From Liolophura sinensis (Eukaryota > Mollusca > Polyplacophora > Chitonida > Chitonidae): DNA of 64,000 nucleotides. The number at the start of each line of letters is the position of its first letter. The stretch's first letter is position 1. Under the pieces are notes generated by a model. That model did not search any database, was not told the DNA's origin, and was given only the letters and a program-made list of their open reading frames with translations. A program made the translations under genes and the position numbers. This document shows, one piece after another, positions 12,545 through 24,549 of this stretch. The stretch covers positions 10,053,704 to 10,117,703 of the forward strand of contig NC_088304.1 of the NCBI RefSeq assembly GCF_032854445.1. The letters run 5' to 3'.

Positions 12545-14235
12545 GTAACCCTGCATCTGTTACCATTTTCTAAACTCAGCAACTGCTACCACTATGGTAA
12601 CTCAGCACTTACATGTATTACCATTTTGGTAAACTTCTCAACTATTATCATTTGGTAACACAGCCACTATTACCATTTTCATAACACAGTCACTATTACC
12701 ATTTTCCAAACTCAGCAACTGCTACCACTGTTTTCATAACACAGCCACTATTACCATTTTCTAAACTCAGCAACTGCTACCACTGTGGTAACTCAGCACT
12801 TATATGTATTACCATTTTGGTAAACTTCTCAACTATTATCATTTGGTACTCGTATCACTTGGTAACACAGCCACTATTACCATTTTCATAACACAGCCAC
12901 TATTACCGTTTTCTAAACTCAGCAACTGCTACCACTGTTTTCATAACACAGCCACTATTACCATTTTCATAACACAGCCACTATTACCATTTTCATAACA
13001 CAGCCACTATTACCATTTTCTAAACTAAGCAACTGCTACCATTGTGGTAACTCTGCTCTTATATGTATTACCATTTTGGTAAACTTCTCAACTATTATCA
13101 TTTGGTAACACAGCCACTATTACCATTTTCATAACACAGTCACTATTACCATTTTCATAACACCGCCACTATTACCATTTTCTAAACTCAGCCACTATTA
13201 CCATTTTCATCACACAGCCACTATTACCATTTTCTAAACTCAGCAACTGCTACCACTGTGGTAACTCAGCACTTATGTGTATTACCATTTTGGTAAACTT
13301 CTCAACTATTATCATTTGGTACTAGTATCACTTGGTAACACAGCCACTATTACCATTTTCATAACACAGCCACTATTACCGTTTTCCAAACTCAGCAACT
13401 GCTACCACTGTTTTCATAACACAGCCACTATTACCATTTTCATAACACAGCCACTATTACCATTTTCATAACACAGCCACTATTACCATTTTCATAACAC
13501 AGCCACTATTACCGTTTTCCAAACTCAGCAACTGCTACCACTGTTTTCATAACACAGCCACTATTACCATTTTCTAAACTCAGCAACTGCTACCACTGTG
13601 GTAACTCAGCACTTATATGTATTACCATTTTGGTAAACTTCTCAACTATTATCATTTGGTGCTAGTATCACTTGGTAACACAGCCACTATTACCATTTTC
13701 ATAACACAGCCACTATTACCATTTTCTAAACTAAGCAACTGCTACCATTGTGGTAACTCTGCTCTTATATGTATTACCATTTTGGTAAACTTCTCAACTA
13801 TTATCATTTGGTAACACAGCCACTATTACCATTTTCATAACACAGTCACTATTACCATTTTCATAACACCGCCACTATTACCATTTTCTAAACTCAGCAA
13901 CTGCTACCACTATGGTAACTCAGCTCTTATATGTATTGCCATTTTGGTAAACTTTGCAACTATCATCATTTGGTAACACAGCCACTATTACCATTTTCAT
14001 AACACAGTCACTATTACCATTTTCATAACACAGCCACTATTACCATTTTCATAACACAGCCACTATTACCATTTTCATCACACAGCCACTATTACCATTT
14101 TCATAACACAGCCACTATTACCATTTTCATCACACAGCCACTATTACCATTTTCATAACACAGCCACTATTACCATTTTCATCACACAGCCACTATTACT
14201 ATTTTCTAAACTCAGCAATTGTTACCATTTGGTAA
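12545..14235. repeat. 26-bp minisatellite with higher-order structure
   Basis: Basic unit ataacacagccactattacc + attttc (26 bp). Longer blocks containing ggtaactcagcacttat and gtattaccattttggtaaac recur with it. The segment at 12804-12998 is repeated at 13277-13471 with the same translation, and partly again from 13617. Lies in the last NLE1 intron. Confidence 0.93.
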
Positions 14236-16224
14236 CACATTAACACATACCATTTGGTAGGACAAAAATTACTGCCATTTTGGAAAAACTTTTTCACTGA
14301 GATCCACATTTTCTGTATCAATATGCATGAATATGTTTAAATATTTTCAGCATCACCCCAGCGTTTAAGCTCATTTGATTATACGCCCACGCGGCGATGG
14401 GGGAATAGTTGCTAACCACACTTACTGATTTATGTCTTGCTCCAAAGAGGTCACACATACTCGTCCACCCCCCATCCCACCCAAAATCTGACAGATATGA
14501 GAAGATCAAAAATCCTGCAATAAATCTCAGAGATAGGCTAATTAGACAACAAAATGAATCTACCCAAAAAGTGATTTGTTTCCAATGAACAATACTGTGA
14601 TGATTTCATATCTTGCAATACATATAAAATGTCCTACATGTACTGTTTATGTGCCTCATCTAGGCAGATGTGTTTCAACATTAAAAGACTGTGGATTAAA
14701 AATGATAACCTGGCTCACCCTTGGATAATAATTTAGAAACAAAACATCCTGGTTTTGCTATTAAAAGTAATTACACGTATTTTATAAGTGATGTCAGAAA
14801 TCTTCAAAGCTGAGAGCTAAGATAACCAAGTTTAAAATAAATCATCCCCACAGCCATACATATATAAAAGGCCATGGAGTGTGTTGTTTCAAAATATCTT
14901 TTGAGATTGTTTCATTTTTTTTTAAAAGTCAAATAAAATTAAGCCTCAAATAAAACTAACCCTATTAAACATTATGAAATTTCTAGATATGACAAACGGC
15001 TCTATAAATAGCTCTATCTGTTGACAGGTGAAATTCACTGATGTTGTAGCTATTGCCAATGAAAATTCCACATTTAAAAACTTCAGGTTTCTATTGTAAG
15101 GAATTGGTCAGACAAATATTTTCCCATTTATCTTCTGTTTTAATCCTTCTGAAGAGCAGCCAACACTAAAAATAACCATTTGCAGTTTAAATCTGGCATT
15201 CCCAAAATTCAACAAATTGAATAATCAGGTTCTTGACTTAACACAAATTGTTACCTGCTTCATTTGCATATAAACTGTGTGGAAAGTTACATTACTTTTC
15301 ACAAAAGGATTACATAAGTGGAAAGCTCATTTTACAATGGAGTGAAACTAAGTACACATTCCAAATTATGCACCAAAAACACTGATTATACACACTATTA
15401 TTCAACAGCCTCTTTTTTACCTCCACTCTAGAGAGTTACTTCTCTCCAACATCAACACAAAACATCTAGCTGGTGTTCTACCACAAGAGCTTTGTTAGAA
15501 AAAAAAAACACAGAAATGCTTGCCAGAAAATGCTCTCAAAAATTCCTGAGATACGTATGTGGATTTTTTTTTACCTCCCCCTCAAAATACACTGTTTTGT
15601 AGGTGATGCCAGAGAGCTAACAAGCTCAAGGGTTATGATACAAGTCAAGTGAGAGGCTTAGGCAGCATGGCTTCTCACAGTAAAAATTCCTAAAATTCGT
15701 CCATGACTAAGGCGCTCATTTTGCCTGATTTTTAAGAGTTTGATTCATCATAGAAAATTTTTCTGAGGTTTGCTGGGAAGGTAGGATGACATCCTGCTGG
15801 AAAATAAAAGTTTCTACACCACAAGTTAATGTTCTTGTAAAGTTAACTTGTCTGCAAAATATGCAAATTTTGGGGCAAAATTTTTGGTTATTTACAGTAC
15901 ATGAAATGAGTCAGTCTCTGTCAGAAATCTTCAAAGCTGACCGAACACAAAGACGAAAGTATACCATAATTAAGACTGCCAAATTAACCCCACCTTTCTG
16001 CTTTGGGGGTTCTCAGATCAGAATACCCCAATCTCCCTGTGACTGATCACTTTAAATTGACCAAGGTCAATTGTACCAATCATTACTTATCTATACGTAG
16101 TGTGCATAATTTAGTATTATATATCAGTAAACTCTGATTCGGCTAAAGGCATGACACTAACATACTGTATTTCAATCACAATATTTGCAAGAATTATTTC
16201 AACCAGTAAATTGAAAGACATGTC

Positions 16225-16410
16225 CATTTACTTATGACTTTTAGCTGATGTGTATACTACTGATTCTCTTCATGTTTTTAATATGCACTAGCATATACTG
16301 TTTCTATTTGTTCATGTATTGTTATAGAGGCCTACGGGAAGAGAAAATTGTACAATTTGACTGTTACCTACCATCTTTAATTAAAGATTTCATTCATTCA
16401 TTCTTGCAAA
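16225..16410 (+). mobile_element. LINE 3' UTR fragment
   Basis: gttatagaggcctacgggaa, accatctttaattaaagatt and a (TTCA)n tail, the same layout as the end of the LINE at 21205. No coding part is left. Confidence 0.65.
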
Positions 16411-16660
16411 AAATACACCTTATTTCGTAGCCTTTCTGCTATAGAGTACTGGTATCAGAATACTTTAAACTGACCATGGCTGTGGAATAAAAATGCATTT
16501 TCTGTTCTCATTTTTTAGGACAAATACACTAGGTTTTTGTTCAACCTTCTTCCCCGAGGCTGATGTAATCGTAACAGTGAACAAAAATGGTGGCCTAATA
16601 TTTCTGACCTTCTCACACAGAGATTTTTTTTTTTTTACCCTTCTCTTTTTTGGTACTTAC

Positions 16661-16731
16661 ATTTTGAGGACCTTGTCTTTTCCTCCACTGGCCACTCGCT
16701 GCCCATCAGGACTCCAGTCTACAGTGTACAC
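16661..16731 (-). CDS. NLE1: NLE1 exon i (WD8)
   Basis: Encodes VYTVDWSPDGQRVASGGKDK then VLK, and ends AAAAT|gtaagta two bases into an Ile codon. The acceptor is gtatgtcag|GTGTAC. If this donor were ignored the frame would stop one residue later (ATG TAA), but the family ends IWRR, which is exactly what the tiny terminal exon at 9004 supplies in the right phase. Confidence 0.96.
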
Positions 16732-16734
16732 CTG

Positions 16735-17105
16735 ACATACAAAGACAACATCTGAGTACACATACATGTACACAAACACACACAATATCTCGCTACACAT
16801 ATTATGGACAAATAAACAAATAACACTGAGTACACATGTGTACATACACACACCATTTGAATGCATTTAGTGTATATATGTATACATAAATAACATATCA
16901 ATGCACATGGACATACACACACAACACTTGAATACACACATGTACATATAACCATACAACCTTTAAATACATATAAAGATGCAGAATTTGAATACACATA
17001 AATGTACACATAATCAGCCAACATCTGAAAATGTATATTTGTACACATAATCAACATTTTGAACACACATATGTAAACATAAATAAACACCTGAATACAC
17101 TGACA
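16735..17105. repeat. Low-complexity (ACAC/ATAC)n repeat
   Basis: Degenerate units of about 30 bases around gaatacacatgtacatat. It begins beside the acceptor of NLE1 exon i and serves as its upstream intron sequence. Confidence 0.7.
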
Positions 17106-17149
17106 CCAAGTCAAGGCTTAGTCTCATGAAGTGTAATTATCAATATGTT

Positions 17150-17310
17150 GTTAGGGTGGTTAATGGCTTACTTAGCTCAGCGTGTTTCAGGAAACCAGCG
17201 CCAGGATAAAATTACAAAGGTCTCCCATGTCAAAATGTTAGACCTGACCAGACACGGGATTGAACCCAGGTCTTCTGATCTGAAAGCAGGTGCTCTAACA
17301 TCTCTGCCAC
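17150..17310 (-). mobile_element. tRNA-headed SINE, family E
   Basis: On the minus strand TGGCAGAGATGTTAGAGCAC (box A-like) and CCTGGGTTCAATCCCGTG (box B) are followed by a body. No full acceptor stem, so not a functional tRNA gene. Confidence 0.68.
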
Positions 17311-18117
17311 CACACTCTATCTACATATACATCAGCTGTAAACTCAATTAAGGATGATTGTGTTTAACCATCACAAATAATCACATCTTTCTTCTCAATC
17401 ATTCTAAACTGGCTGTGTCACATCTAATAGAAATCAACAACACAAACGAAAAAAGTCTCATTTTCAATTAACCCCTCAATTTCTATATACGTGTATAGGT
17501 GTACAAAACCAATCAAAAGGAGCAAAATGCAATCATTTGTGGATATGAAGAAAAAGAAAAAAAAAGGGAGTTGCCACAATTTCATAAAGATCAAAACAAA
17601 ATGTGAGCTTGTTGTGTCAAGAATACATCAAAGAAATATCATTGCAGAAGCAGGTAGACATTGTCAAACATTAATAATAAGGCATACAGCCAATAAGATG
17701 CCTACAGGCAAAAGACGTTCGAAATATGTAGATGTGATTTAATGGTGCACTTTCATCCACCCCCTCACTGGGATTGAAGACTTCCAGTGGTGTGCCCCTA
17801 AGACAGAGCGAGTTAATGTAGCGTGACCTTTACTGTGTATCTGCTCTATGTCTTGGTGATGAACCAGGAAATTACGGGTGCTGTGCCGAAACGTACAAGA
17901 AGATTGATAATTCCTTCATAAACTTATCGCAAAGAAATTCGCATTTCTACTCGCTGTCAACAATCACAAGAAAGCAGATGAACGATAATGTAATTTTGAT
18001 TAACGACAACTTATGAACTTACATGATACATGTTTTCGATACAGATTAAATTAACACGCCTACAACGTTCGTTTTGTACTTCTGGTGACACTGAAATCTG
18101 CTGACTGCTTTTCATTA

Positions 18118-18862
18118 CATATAAACTCCATTCTGATTAATATACCTTCACGTAACTTTTTTACTTGTATAGTAGCTGGTAGCTTCGTTCCGATTAATAT
18201 AACTTCACGTAACTTTTTTACTTGTATAGTAGCTGGTAGCTTCATTCCGATTAATATAACTTTACGTAACTTTTTTGCTTGTATAGTAGCTGGTAGCTTC
18301 ATTCCGATTAATATAACTTTACGTAACTTTTTTGCTTGTATAGTAGCTGGTAGCTTCATCCTGATTAATATAACTTTACGTAACTTTTTTACTTGTATAG
18401 TAGCTGGTAGCTTCATTCTGATTAATATAACTTTACATAACTTTTTTACTTTTATAGTAGCTAGTAGGTTCATTCTGATTAATATAACTTTACGTAACTT
18501 TTTTACTTGTATAGTAGCTGGTAGCTTCATTCCGATTAATATAACTTTACGTAACTTTTTTACTTTTATAGTAGCTAGTAGGTTCATTCTGATTAATATA
18601 ACTTTACGTAACTTTTTTACTTTTATAGTAGCTAGTAGGTTCATTCTGATTAATATAACTTTACGTAACTTTTTTACTTGTATAGTAGCTAGTAGGTTCA
18701 TTCTGATTAATATAACTTTACGTAACTTTTTTACTTTTATAGTAGCTAGTAGGTTCATTCTGATTAATATAACTTTACGTAACTTTTTTACTTGTATAGT
18801 AGCTGGTAGCTTCATTCTGATTAATATAACTTTACGTAACTTTTTTACTTTTTTAGTAGCTT
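18118..18862. repeat. 57-bp minisatellite, about 13 copies
   Basis: Unit ttcattctgattaatataac + tttacgtaacttttttactt + gtatagtagctggtagc. Length is a multiple of three, so it is open on both strands (19-residue periodic frames), which is not evidence of coding. Lies in the NLE1 intron between exons h and i. Confidence 0.95.
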
Positions 18863-18905
18863 GTGGTGAAAGCTGTTTCCGAAATTGGTCTTGTGATTAT
18901 TGACC

Positions 18906-19250
18906 TGTGAGTGAGTGAGTGAGTGAGTGCTTAGGGTTTACTTAACAATTTTCAGCCGTGTGACGACGAAGTAGTCCTTACAGCGCATGTAATGTGCCTC
19001 CTTGTCACAGGATGGATTTCCTCTTCTCTTTTATCTAGTGCTGCTTCACTGAGAGGACTTAATGAAGGCAAGTAAGCCGCCCCGCCCGAGCCATTATAAT
19101 GATACGGGCCAACCAGTCACTGCACTATCCCGTTAATGCTGAATGACAGCGAGGAAGTTACAACTTCTTAGGTGTGACCCAACCCAGGATGGACCCTGGA
19201 TCAACTGCCCCTGAAGCAGATGCTCTACCAGCTCATCTATCCAGGGCCAT
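18906..19250 (-). mobile_element. SINE family B, full-length
   Basis: (GTGA)n tail, ttagggtttacttaacaatt, body and tRNA-like head (agatgctctaccagctca) in minus orientation, directly beside the 57-bp array. Confidence 0.87.
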
Positions 19251-19660
19251 TCAAAATAAATCTATAACGTCAATTTTGAATTCTGTTTGATGACTGGTAT
19301 ACGAGTGTATGCCTCGATTCATATGTATAAACCAACTGACTCTTATGTCATACACACGTTTCATTTCAACACTATATTTGGCAATCAGAGTGGTTTGTAA
19401 AATTGAAATATACCGTTGCACTTTTCTGACAGTACATTTGAAATCAAACTGACGAACATACTTTACGTTACCTAAAGTCTGGCCAGTAAAAATGCATGTT
19501 CAGAACCACTAAAGACCTTAAAATGTTGCTTTTGATGACAACATTTACATTTTTTGGATGAAAAAATAAGAAAACTTCACTGAAAAACAAAAAAAAACAA
19601 AAAACAAACATTATGTGGCCATACACTATAAGATGAGAGAATTATTCAGAATCCAGCAAA

Positions 19661-19815
19661 ATTATTTATTTATTTATCTGATTGGTGTTTTATGCTGTAA
19701 CCAAGATTATTTCACTTCTACGACGGCGGCCATCATTATGGTGGGAGGAAATTGGGCCCAGCCTGGGGGAAACCCACGGCCATCCACAAGTTGCTGGCAG
19801 AACTTCCCGCGTACG
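19661..19815 (-). mobile_element. SINE family A, truncated
   Basis: (ATTT)n tail, gattggtgttttatgctgta and the body to the cttcccgcgtacg region; no head. Confidence 0.82.
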
Positions 19816-19977
19816 AATCAAGCAAATGTGGCATTTGAAAACTGCTACATTTGAAAATACCGTAACTTTGGAAGTAAAAGAGCTGTTAAAATGCAACATT
19901 ACCAAACACTTTTACCCTAATTAGTCAACCTATTCGCATATAAAAGAGCAACTTTCAGTGCAATTTATGCATATTTG

Positions 19978-20120
19978 TAATTTGATTTTGGAGACACAAC
20001 GACATTGGATGAATTCAACATTTTCAGGACTTCACAAAAAGTACAATTTTGTTAGTCAACACAGAATATACTTGAATAAACATCTTGCACACATTGGGAA
20101 AAGGTTGAAGAATTACAGTA
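19978..20120. repeat. Dispersed repeat family X
   Basis: ttttggagacacaacgacat ... tatacttgaataaacatctt, ending aaggttgaagaattacagta as at 52430-52450. Confidence 0.6.
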
Positions 20121-20149
20121 TGAAGTAAATTATTGTATGTTGTCGCTTG

Positions 20150-20370
20150 TGTTTATTTATTTATTTACTTATTTACTTATTTGATTGGTGTTTTATGCCG
20201 TACTCAAGAATATTTCACTTATATGACGGCGGCCAGCATTATGGTGAGCGGAAACCGGGCAGAGCCCAAGGGAAACCCATGACCATCTGCAGGTTGAGGC
20301 CAGACCTTCCCACGTGCATCCGGAGAGGAAGCCAGCATGAGCTGGACTTGAACTCACAGGGCGTTGTTGT
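20150..20370 (-). mobile_element. SINE family A, head-truncated
   Basis: Tail, conserved body (ttgattggtgttttatgccg, atttcacttatatgacggcg) and box B (gagttcaagtcc) present; the head beyond box B is missing. Confidence 0.85.
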
Positions 20371-20864
20371 TTGTAAAGTTCTGATAAATCAGAACCCAAA
20401 TATACCTGTATATGTAGCTCACTAAAACATACATGTATACAGTGTACAACTGCCGCAGGCCTCTGACCGCCATCAACTCTTCATTTTGACCACAATGTCA
20501 CGAGCAAATTAGCCATTCCTTGAAAAAGCTCATAAACAATCAAACTGTGGGAGTAAAAAAAAAAAATAATACACACATAAAAATGAGGATATAAAACCTG
20601 AAGTCAGCATCTATCAGTAAAGGGCGAACACTGCATCCTTGACTGTTAAAATGTATGTAAACAGCGTAGCAATACTGATCAGATGGGGAAAGATAACAAA
20701 TGACATTTTTTTTAAAATCCTCGATCAACATATCAGATAGTTTAGCGATAATGACGTGTCAACATAATTTCTGAACTCTAATTCACCTTTCGTTAACATT
20801 AATCATGTAAAACTTGTAGTTTTAGCCTAAGATATCACCAGTAATTTTTCAGGCTTTCTTTTAC

Positions 20865-21205
20865 CTTGTGTGTTTGTATGCTTGGGGTTTTACGTCAGCT
20901 ATATGATGACAAGGAGGTACATATACTGTGTGTTCTTGTGGCAGGGAGAGTCCATGCTGCCACAGGTGTTACCACCACTGCAGTGTGATGCCCAAGACAC
21001 CAGACATGACACCCTGCCCAATCGCATCATACTGACACCGTGCCAACCAGTCCTGTTTCCTTGTTCTAAACTCTCAGTGGTGAGCACCAAGCGAGGCAGC
21101 AACAAGAACTATTTTAAAAGTTTTTGGTGTGACCCTACCCGCATTAGACCCAAGGTCTCAGATCTTTGAGGCAGATGCCTTAACCATTTGGCCACTGAAG
21201 TGGTA
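20865..21205 (-). mobile_element. SINE family D
   Basis: Minus-strand head resembles tRNA (AGTGGCCAAATGGTTAAGGC, then GACCTTGGGTCTAATG). Body seen as gacaccagacatgacaccct and tcctgtttccttgttctaaa. Confidence 0.75.
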
Positions 21206-21865
21206 TTTACGCTATACTAATATTAAATGCCCCTTATTTAACACCAACTTCCAAACTTTTCAAGGATCTTAACTGGCTCTGTATCCACGACAAAATTTCC
21301 CAGCAAACAGCAGCCTACATGTATAAGATACTAAATGGAGAGTGCCCAACATACTTGAATACACTATTTAAATCTGTCAACTCTGCAACTACAAAACATC
21401 TCCGATCAACCATGAATGATAATCTCCAAGTGCCATTCCCCTCCTCAAAGTACGTCAAACGAAGCCGTTCATACAACAGTCCCAAACTGTGGAACTCATT
21501 AGAAAGGGACTTAAATTAGTCAAAATCTCCAAAAGCCTTCTGTAAAAAGTTTCATTTGACCACGCTTGAAAAACTAAATGTAAATGCTTAAAAACCCATT
21601 TTCAATATATACACAGTAAATATCTTCACTGTAATCTGTCCTTTGCTGATTGTGTTTGTTTTGCATTGCTTTGTATTGCTTTGTATAGCATAATTACTGA
21701 ATCTATGGCCACTTTTGATACCGTTATGTGTGCAAACTGTTTGTCTGGTCACAGTTAATATTTACTTGTAAATGTTGTGTTTGTTTTGTCACCCTGTCAG
21801 AGGGCCTCGGGGAAGAACATTTTTTGTAACTGACAAATAAATGTTCATCATTTGTCACCCTCAGA
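21205..21865 (+). mobile_element. LINE 3' end (CR1/Jockey-like RT C-terminus)
   Basis: One frame reads LNWLCIHDKISQQTAAYMYK, then ILNGECPTYLNTLF...LRSTMNDNLQVPF and KRSRSYNSPKLWNSLERDLN, the typical tail of non-LTR reverse transcriptase proteins. A 3' UTR follows (agagggcctcggggaagaac) ending tgacaaataaatgttcatc. The upstream RT and endonuclease are missing (5' truncation). Confidence 0.85.
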
Positions 21866-22699
21866 AAATAAAGTTATATATATGCAACCTGGTATTTCAA
21901 ATGTAAATCTGAACCCTCGAAAAGGTGACCGTGAAAGTACCATTATGTTGGAGATTGAAATGAGTAATTAACATATAAGGATTAAAATGATCACAGCAAT
22001 CCTGCTAGATTATCATCAGTTTCAATTAAATAAAAAATTTGAGCTAAAAAATAAAAAAGAGAGAATTGTACAAACTTTATCATTCTTCACATTTATTTCA
22101 ATGTTTTTTATAAAAAATTATTTTGTTCATAATACAATGGTGTACACCTTTAAAGCCTTATTGTCCAAAATTTGTGTTCACCTCATCAACATGTGTGAAA
22201 CACGTGCTGTATGAACCAAGCAATATGGCTACATTTATTCAATCTTTGCTTAAAGGAAAACACCTCTAAAAATCGAAGGAGGCATCACTAATAAGACCAC
22301 TTCAAACTTTGCATAAATATACTTTCATTTATTTTTTTAAATTTTTGTGATGGCGAGTTTAACATTTAACTTCTAAGGTGGGCTTTATGAACCATACTAT
22401 CAGAGGTTAGGAACTCTGACGTCACAGGAAGTTTTCCCAACTTTAATCCCGACACTGAATGTTGAAATAGCTCTTTTTACCCATGAGTGAAAGATTACTG
22501 AAGTAATGTTCCCCCCAAAATTCCTTTCTTCTGGTTAGCATCTGGAAAAAAGGTGAGGTGACGTCAGAGTTCCTATCGTCAGTATGGCTCATATTAAAAA
22601 CCCACCACAGTTTTCAAATATTTGAATGCCTTTCAACACTCTCAAAAAAAATTTGAAAAAATAAATGAGAATATTTTTAGGCATGATGAACTTTACTTC

Positions 22700-22985
22700 A
22701 TCTTTTATGAGTGGAGGAATCCATCTGGGGTAAACCAGTGGCCTTGGGCAATTTACTGACAAACTCCTGTGTGTAACTTAAAGATATGCATGCCAAGACA
22801 AGCAGTTTTCAACAAATGTTAGACTGTCCAAACACCAGTGTTGTTAAGTGTCTATTGTCACCAAGGCCCATGAACAGCGAAAATTCCCTCAATCTGCAAA
22901 TTCCTTTTCCAGAGCCGGGTTTGAACCCACACCTTGGATGTCGTAGCAACTGAAAGACTAGCACTTTAATAGCCTGATTATAACC
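22700..22985 (-). mobile_element. SINE family C, degraded
   Basis: ggtaaaccagtggccttggg at the left and a tRNA-like box B (gggtttgaacccacacc, plus strand) at the right. Confidence 0.6.
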
Positions 22986-23078
22986 TGCTGAATCAATGGA
23001 ATGTGCAGCTTTGTTGGTCTAGAGCCTGTAGCCACAAAGATAGGTATGCCCAAAAACAGCCTGGTACAGTGTACTCAC

Positions 23079-23238
23079 CTCATCAGCATGTCCTGGCAAA
23101 TCGTGGAGCAATTTCCTAGCCTTGATGTCCCAGACTTTGAGAGTGGAGTCTGAGCTGCCACTGACGAGAAGTCGACTGTCAGCTGACCATGCCACTTGGT
23201 ACACACGACTGACATGGCCGCGCAGTGTGGCCAAAAAT
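23079..23238 (-). CDS. NLE1: NLE1 exon h (WD7)
   Basis: Encodes (K)FLATLRGHVSRVYQVAWS, then ADSRLLVSGSSDSTLKVWDI and KARKLLHDLPGHADE: WD7 and the first strand of WD8. The acceptor is tttttatag|ATTTTT and the donor is GATGAG|gtgagt. The intron before it is 21 kb and holds the 51-bp and 97/103-bp arrays and the putative two-gene transposon. Confidence 0.97.
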
Positions 23239-23689
23239 CTATAAAAAATAAAAAAAAACACCATGGAATAAACTATAAAAATAAAAATTTACAAAATATC
23301 CAGATGAAACAATCTTGACATTGTGTGAGGACAAATTTTTTCAAAATTTGTTCCATGTACTTTTGGGATCACAGATGTTTTAACTTTGTTCTTAACAGAT
23401 GTTGTTAATATTGCTAATTTTATTCACTTATTCTTAGTTTGGTTACATTCAGAACAAATGCCAAAGGTTTAAAACTGTTGCAAATGAATGGCAGCCCAAA
23501 AAACCCCATTGGATTTAAAGGGGAGCAACTCCAACAAAAGTGAAAGTGAATAAAAAGAGTGACCAGAATTTGTACTCATGAGTAGTCTCCCCTTTTCTAT
23601 ATGTTGTGTATGTCTTATGAAAAGCTAACAGAATGAATGAAACAAATTTGAATGATATTACAAGGCAGAATGCTACTGAATAATTAAGC

Positions 23690-24265
23690 TCCAATTTATT
23701 ACATGCAGACTTATTTACCAATGGCCTTTCAGATGACCAGTCTTGTCATAAATGTAATTACAAATGTGAAAATTCTCATCATTTTCTTATTGAATGTCCC
23801 GCATATGCCGTTCAAAGGAAGCAGGAAGCACATGAAAACGATTTCTCCAAATGCTCACGTATCTATTTTCCTTCCGCATTGCTCAAAACATATCTCAAAT
23901 ATTTTACTTTTTGGATCAAATGACCTATCTCTTGAAGACAATAAAACCATATTCTGTTCTGTGCGCAAATTCATTCAAGATACTCGAAGATTTATCCATC
24001 GTACTCACCAAGTAATTCAAACAAGCTCCTTTTAAGGTACAAAGTGCTAAGACTGAAACCCATTCTTAAATCTGTTATATAATCGGTACTTAATGAAGTA
24101 TACGAGTGTGTGCAGTATTGGATGCCTATGTGTATTGTAAACATGTTATTCTTCACTATCAAGTTTTGATTATATAAATGTATGATGTATATAAGTTTGA
24201 GGAGACCCCCCTAGTGACCCATGGGTTGTGGGATATCCTCAGTAAACAAATAAAGAATTAAATAT
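23690..24265 (+). mobile_element. LINE 3' end with Cys/His motif, frameshifted
   Basis: Reads GLSDDQSCHKCNYKCENSHH then FLIECPAYAVQRK, a CxxC...H...C motif found after the RT in several non-LTR elements. A one-base frameshift near 23920 moves the frame to GSNDLSLEDNKTIFCSVRKF. The 3' end is aaacaaataaagaattaaat. Confidence 0.78.
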
Positions 24266-24549
24266 TACATGTAGTCACCGTGAGCAACAAAAAAGTAACA
24301 ACCCATGCGGTATGCATTTAGAAAACTGGATGGTGGAACGAATGCAGTGATGTAACTGAAAGGGTCTTTTGCACAAATTAGGCGGCAAATTTACAGCAAA
24401 TACTCCTGCTGTTCATTTTTTACTTCCTTAGTTTTTTTTAGACTACACCAATTTAAATTGTTGTTTTATGAGCAGAATAAATCTTTTTTCAATGTCAGAG
24501 GGAGGCATAAAAAAAATAAAACAAAACTGGAAAATCAGCTAATTTGTGG

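Larger units (their letters stand above)
9005..16660 (-). other. NLE1 last intron (7.7 kb)
   Basis: Holds repeat family X, a SINE B fragment, a (GACA)n stretch at 10905-10930, the 26-bp array and a LINE tail. 10150-12540 and 14240-16220 show no gene; 15680-15900 resembles 62190-62370. Confidence 0.8.
16732..23078 (-). other. NLE1 intron h/i (6.3 kb)
   Basis: Low-complexity start, SINE E, the 57-bp array, SINE copies of families A-D and a LINE 3' end. Nothing coding besides the LINE remnant; 17310-18110 and 21870-22700 are unassigned. Confidence 0.8.

Noticed and set aside
16657-16731. NLE1 ending as ...VLKM with TAA right after WD8
   Set aside because: The ATG TAA overlaps a perfect donor (AAAAT|gtaagta), and the conserved IWRR end is supplied in phase by 9004-8992.
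18060-18903. Frames of 251 (minus) and 272 (plus) residues with 19-residue repeats
   Set aside because: Both come from the 57-bp minisatellite, whose length is a multiple of three; no domain or start context supports coding.
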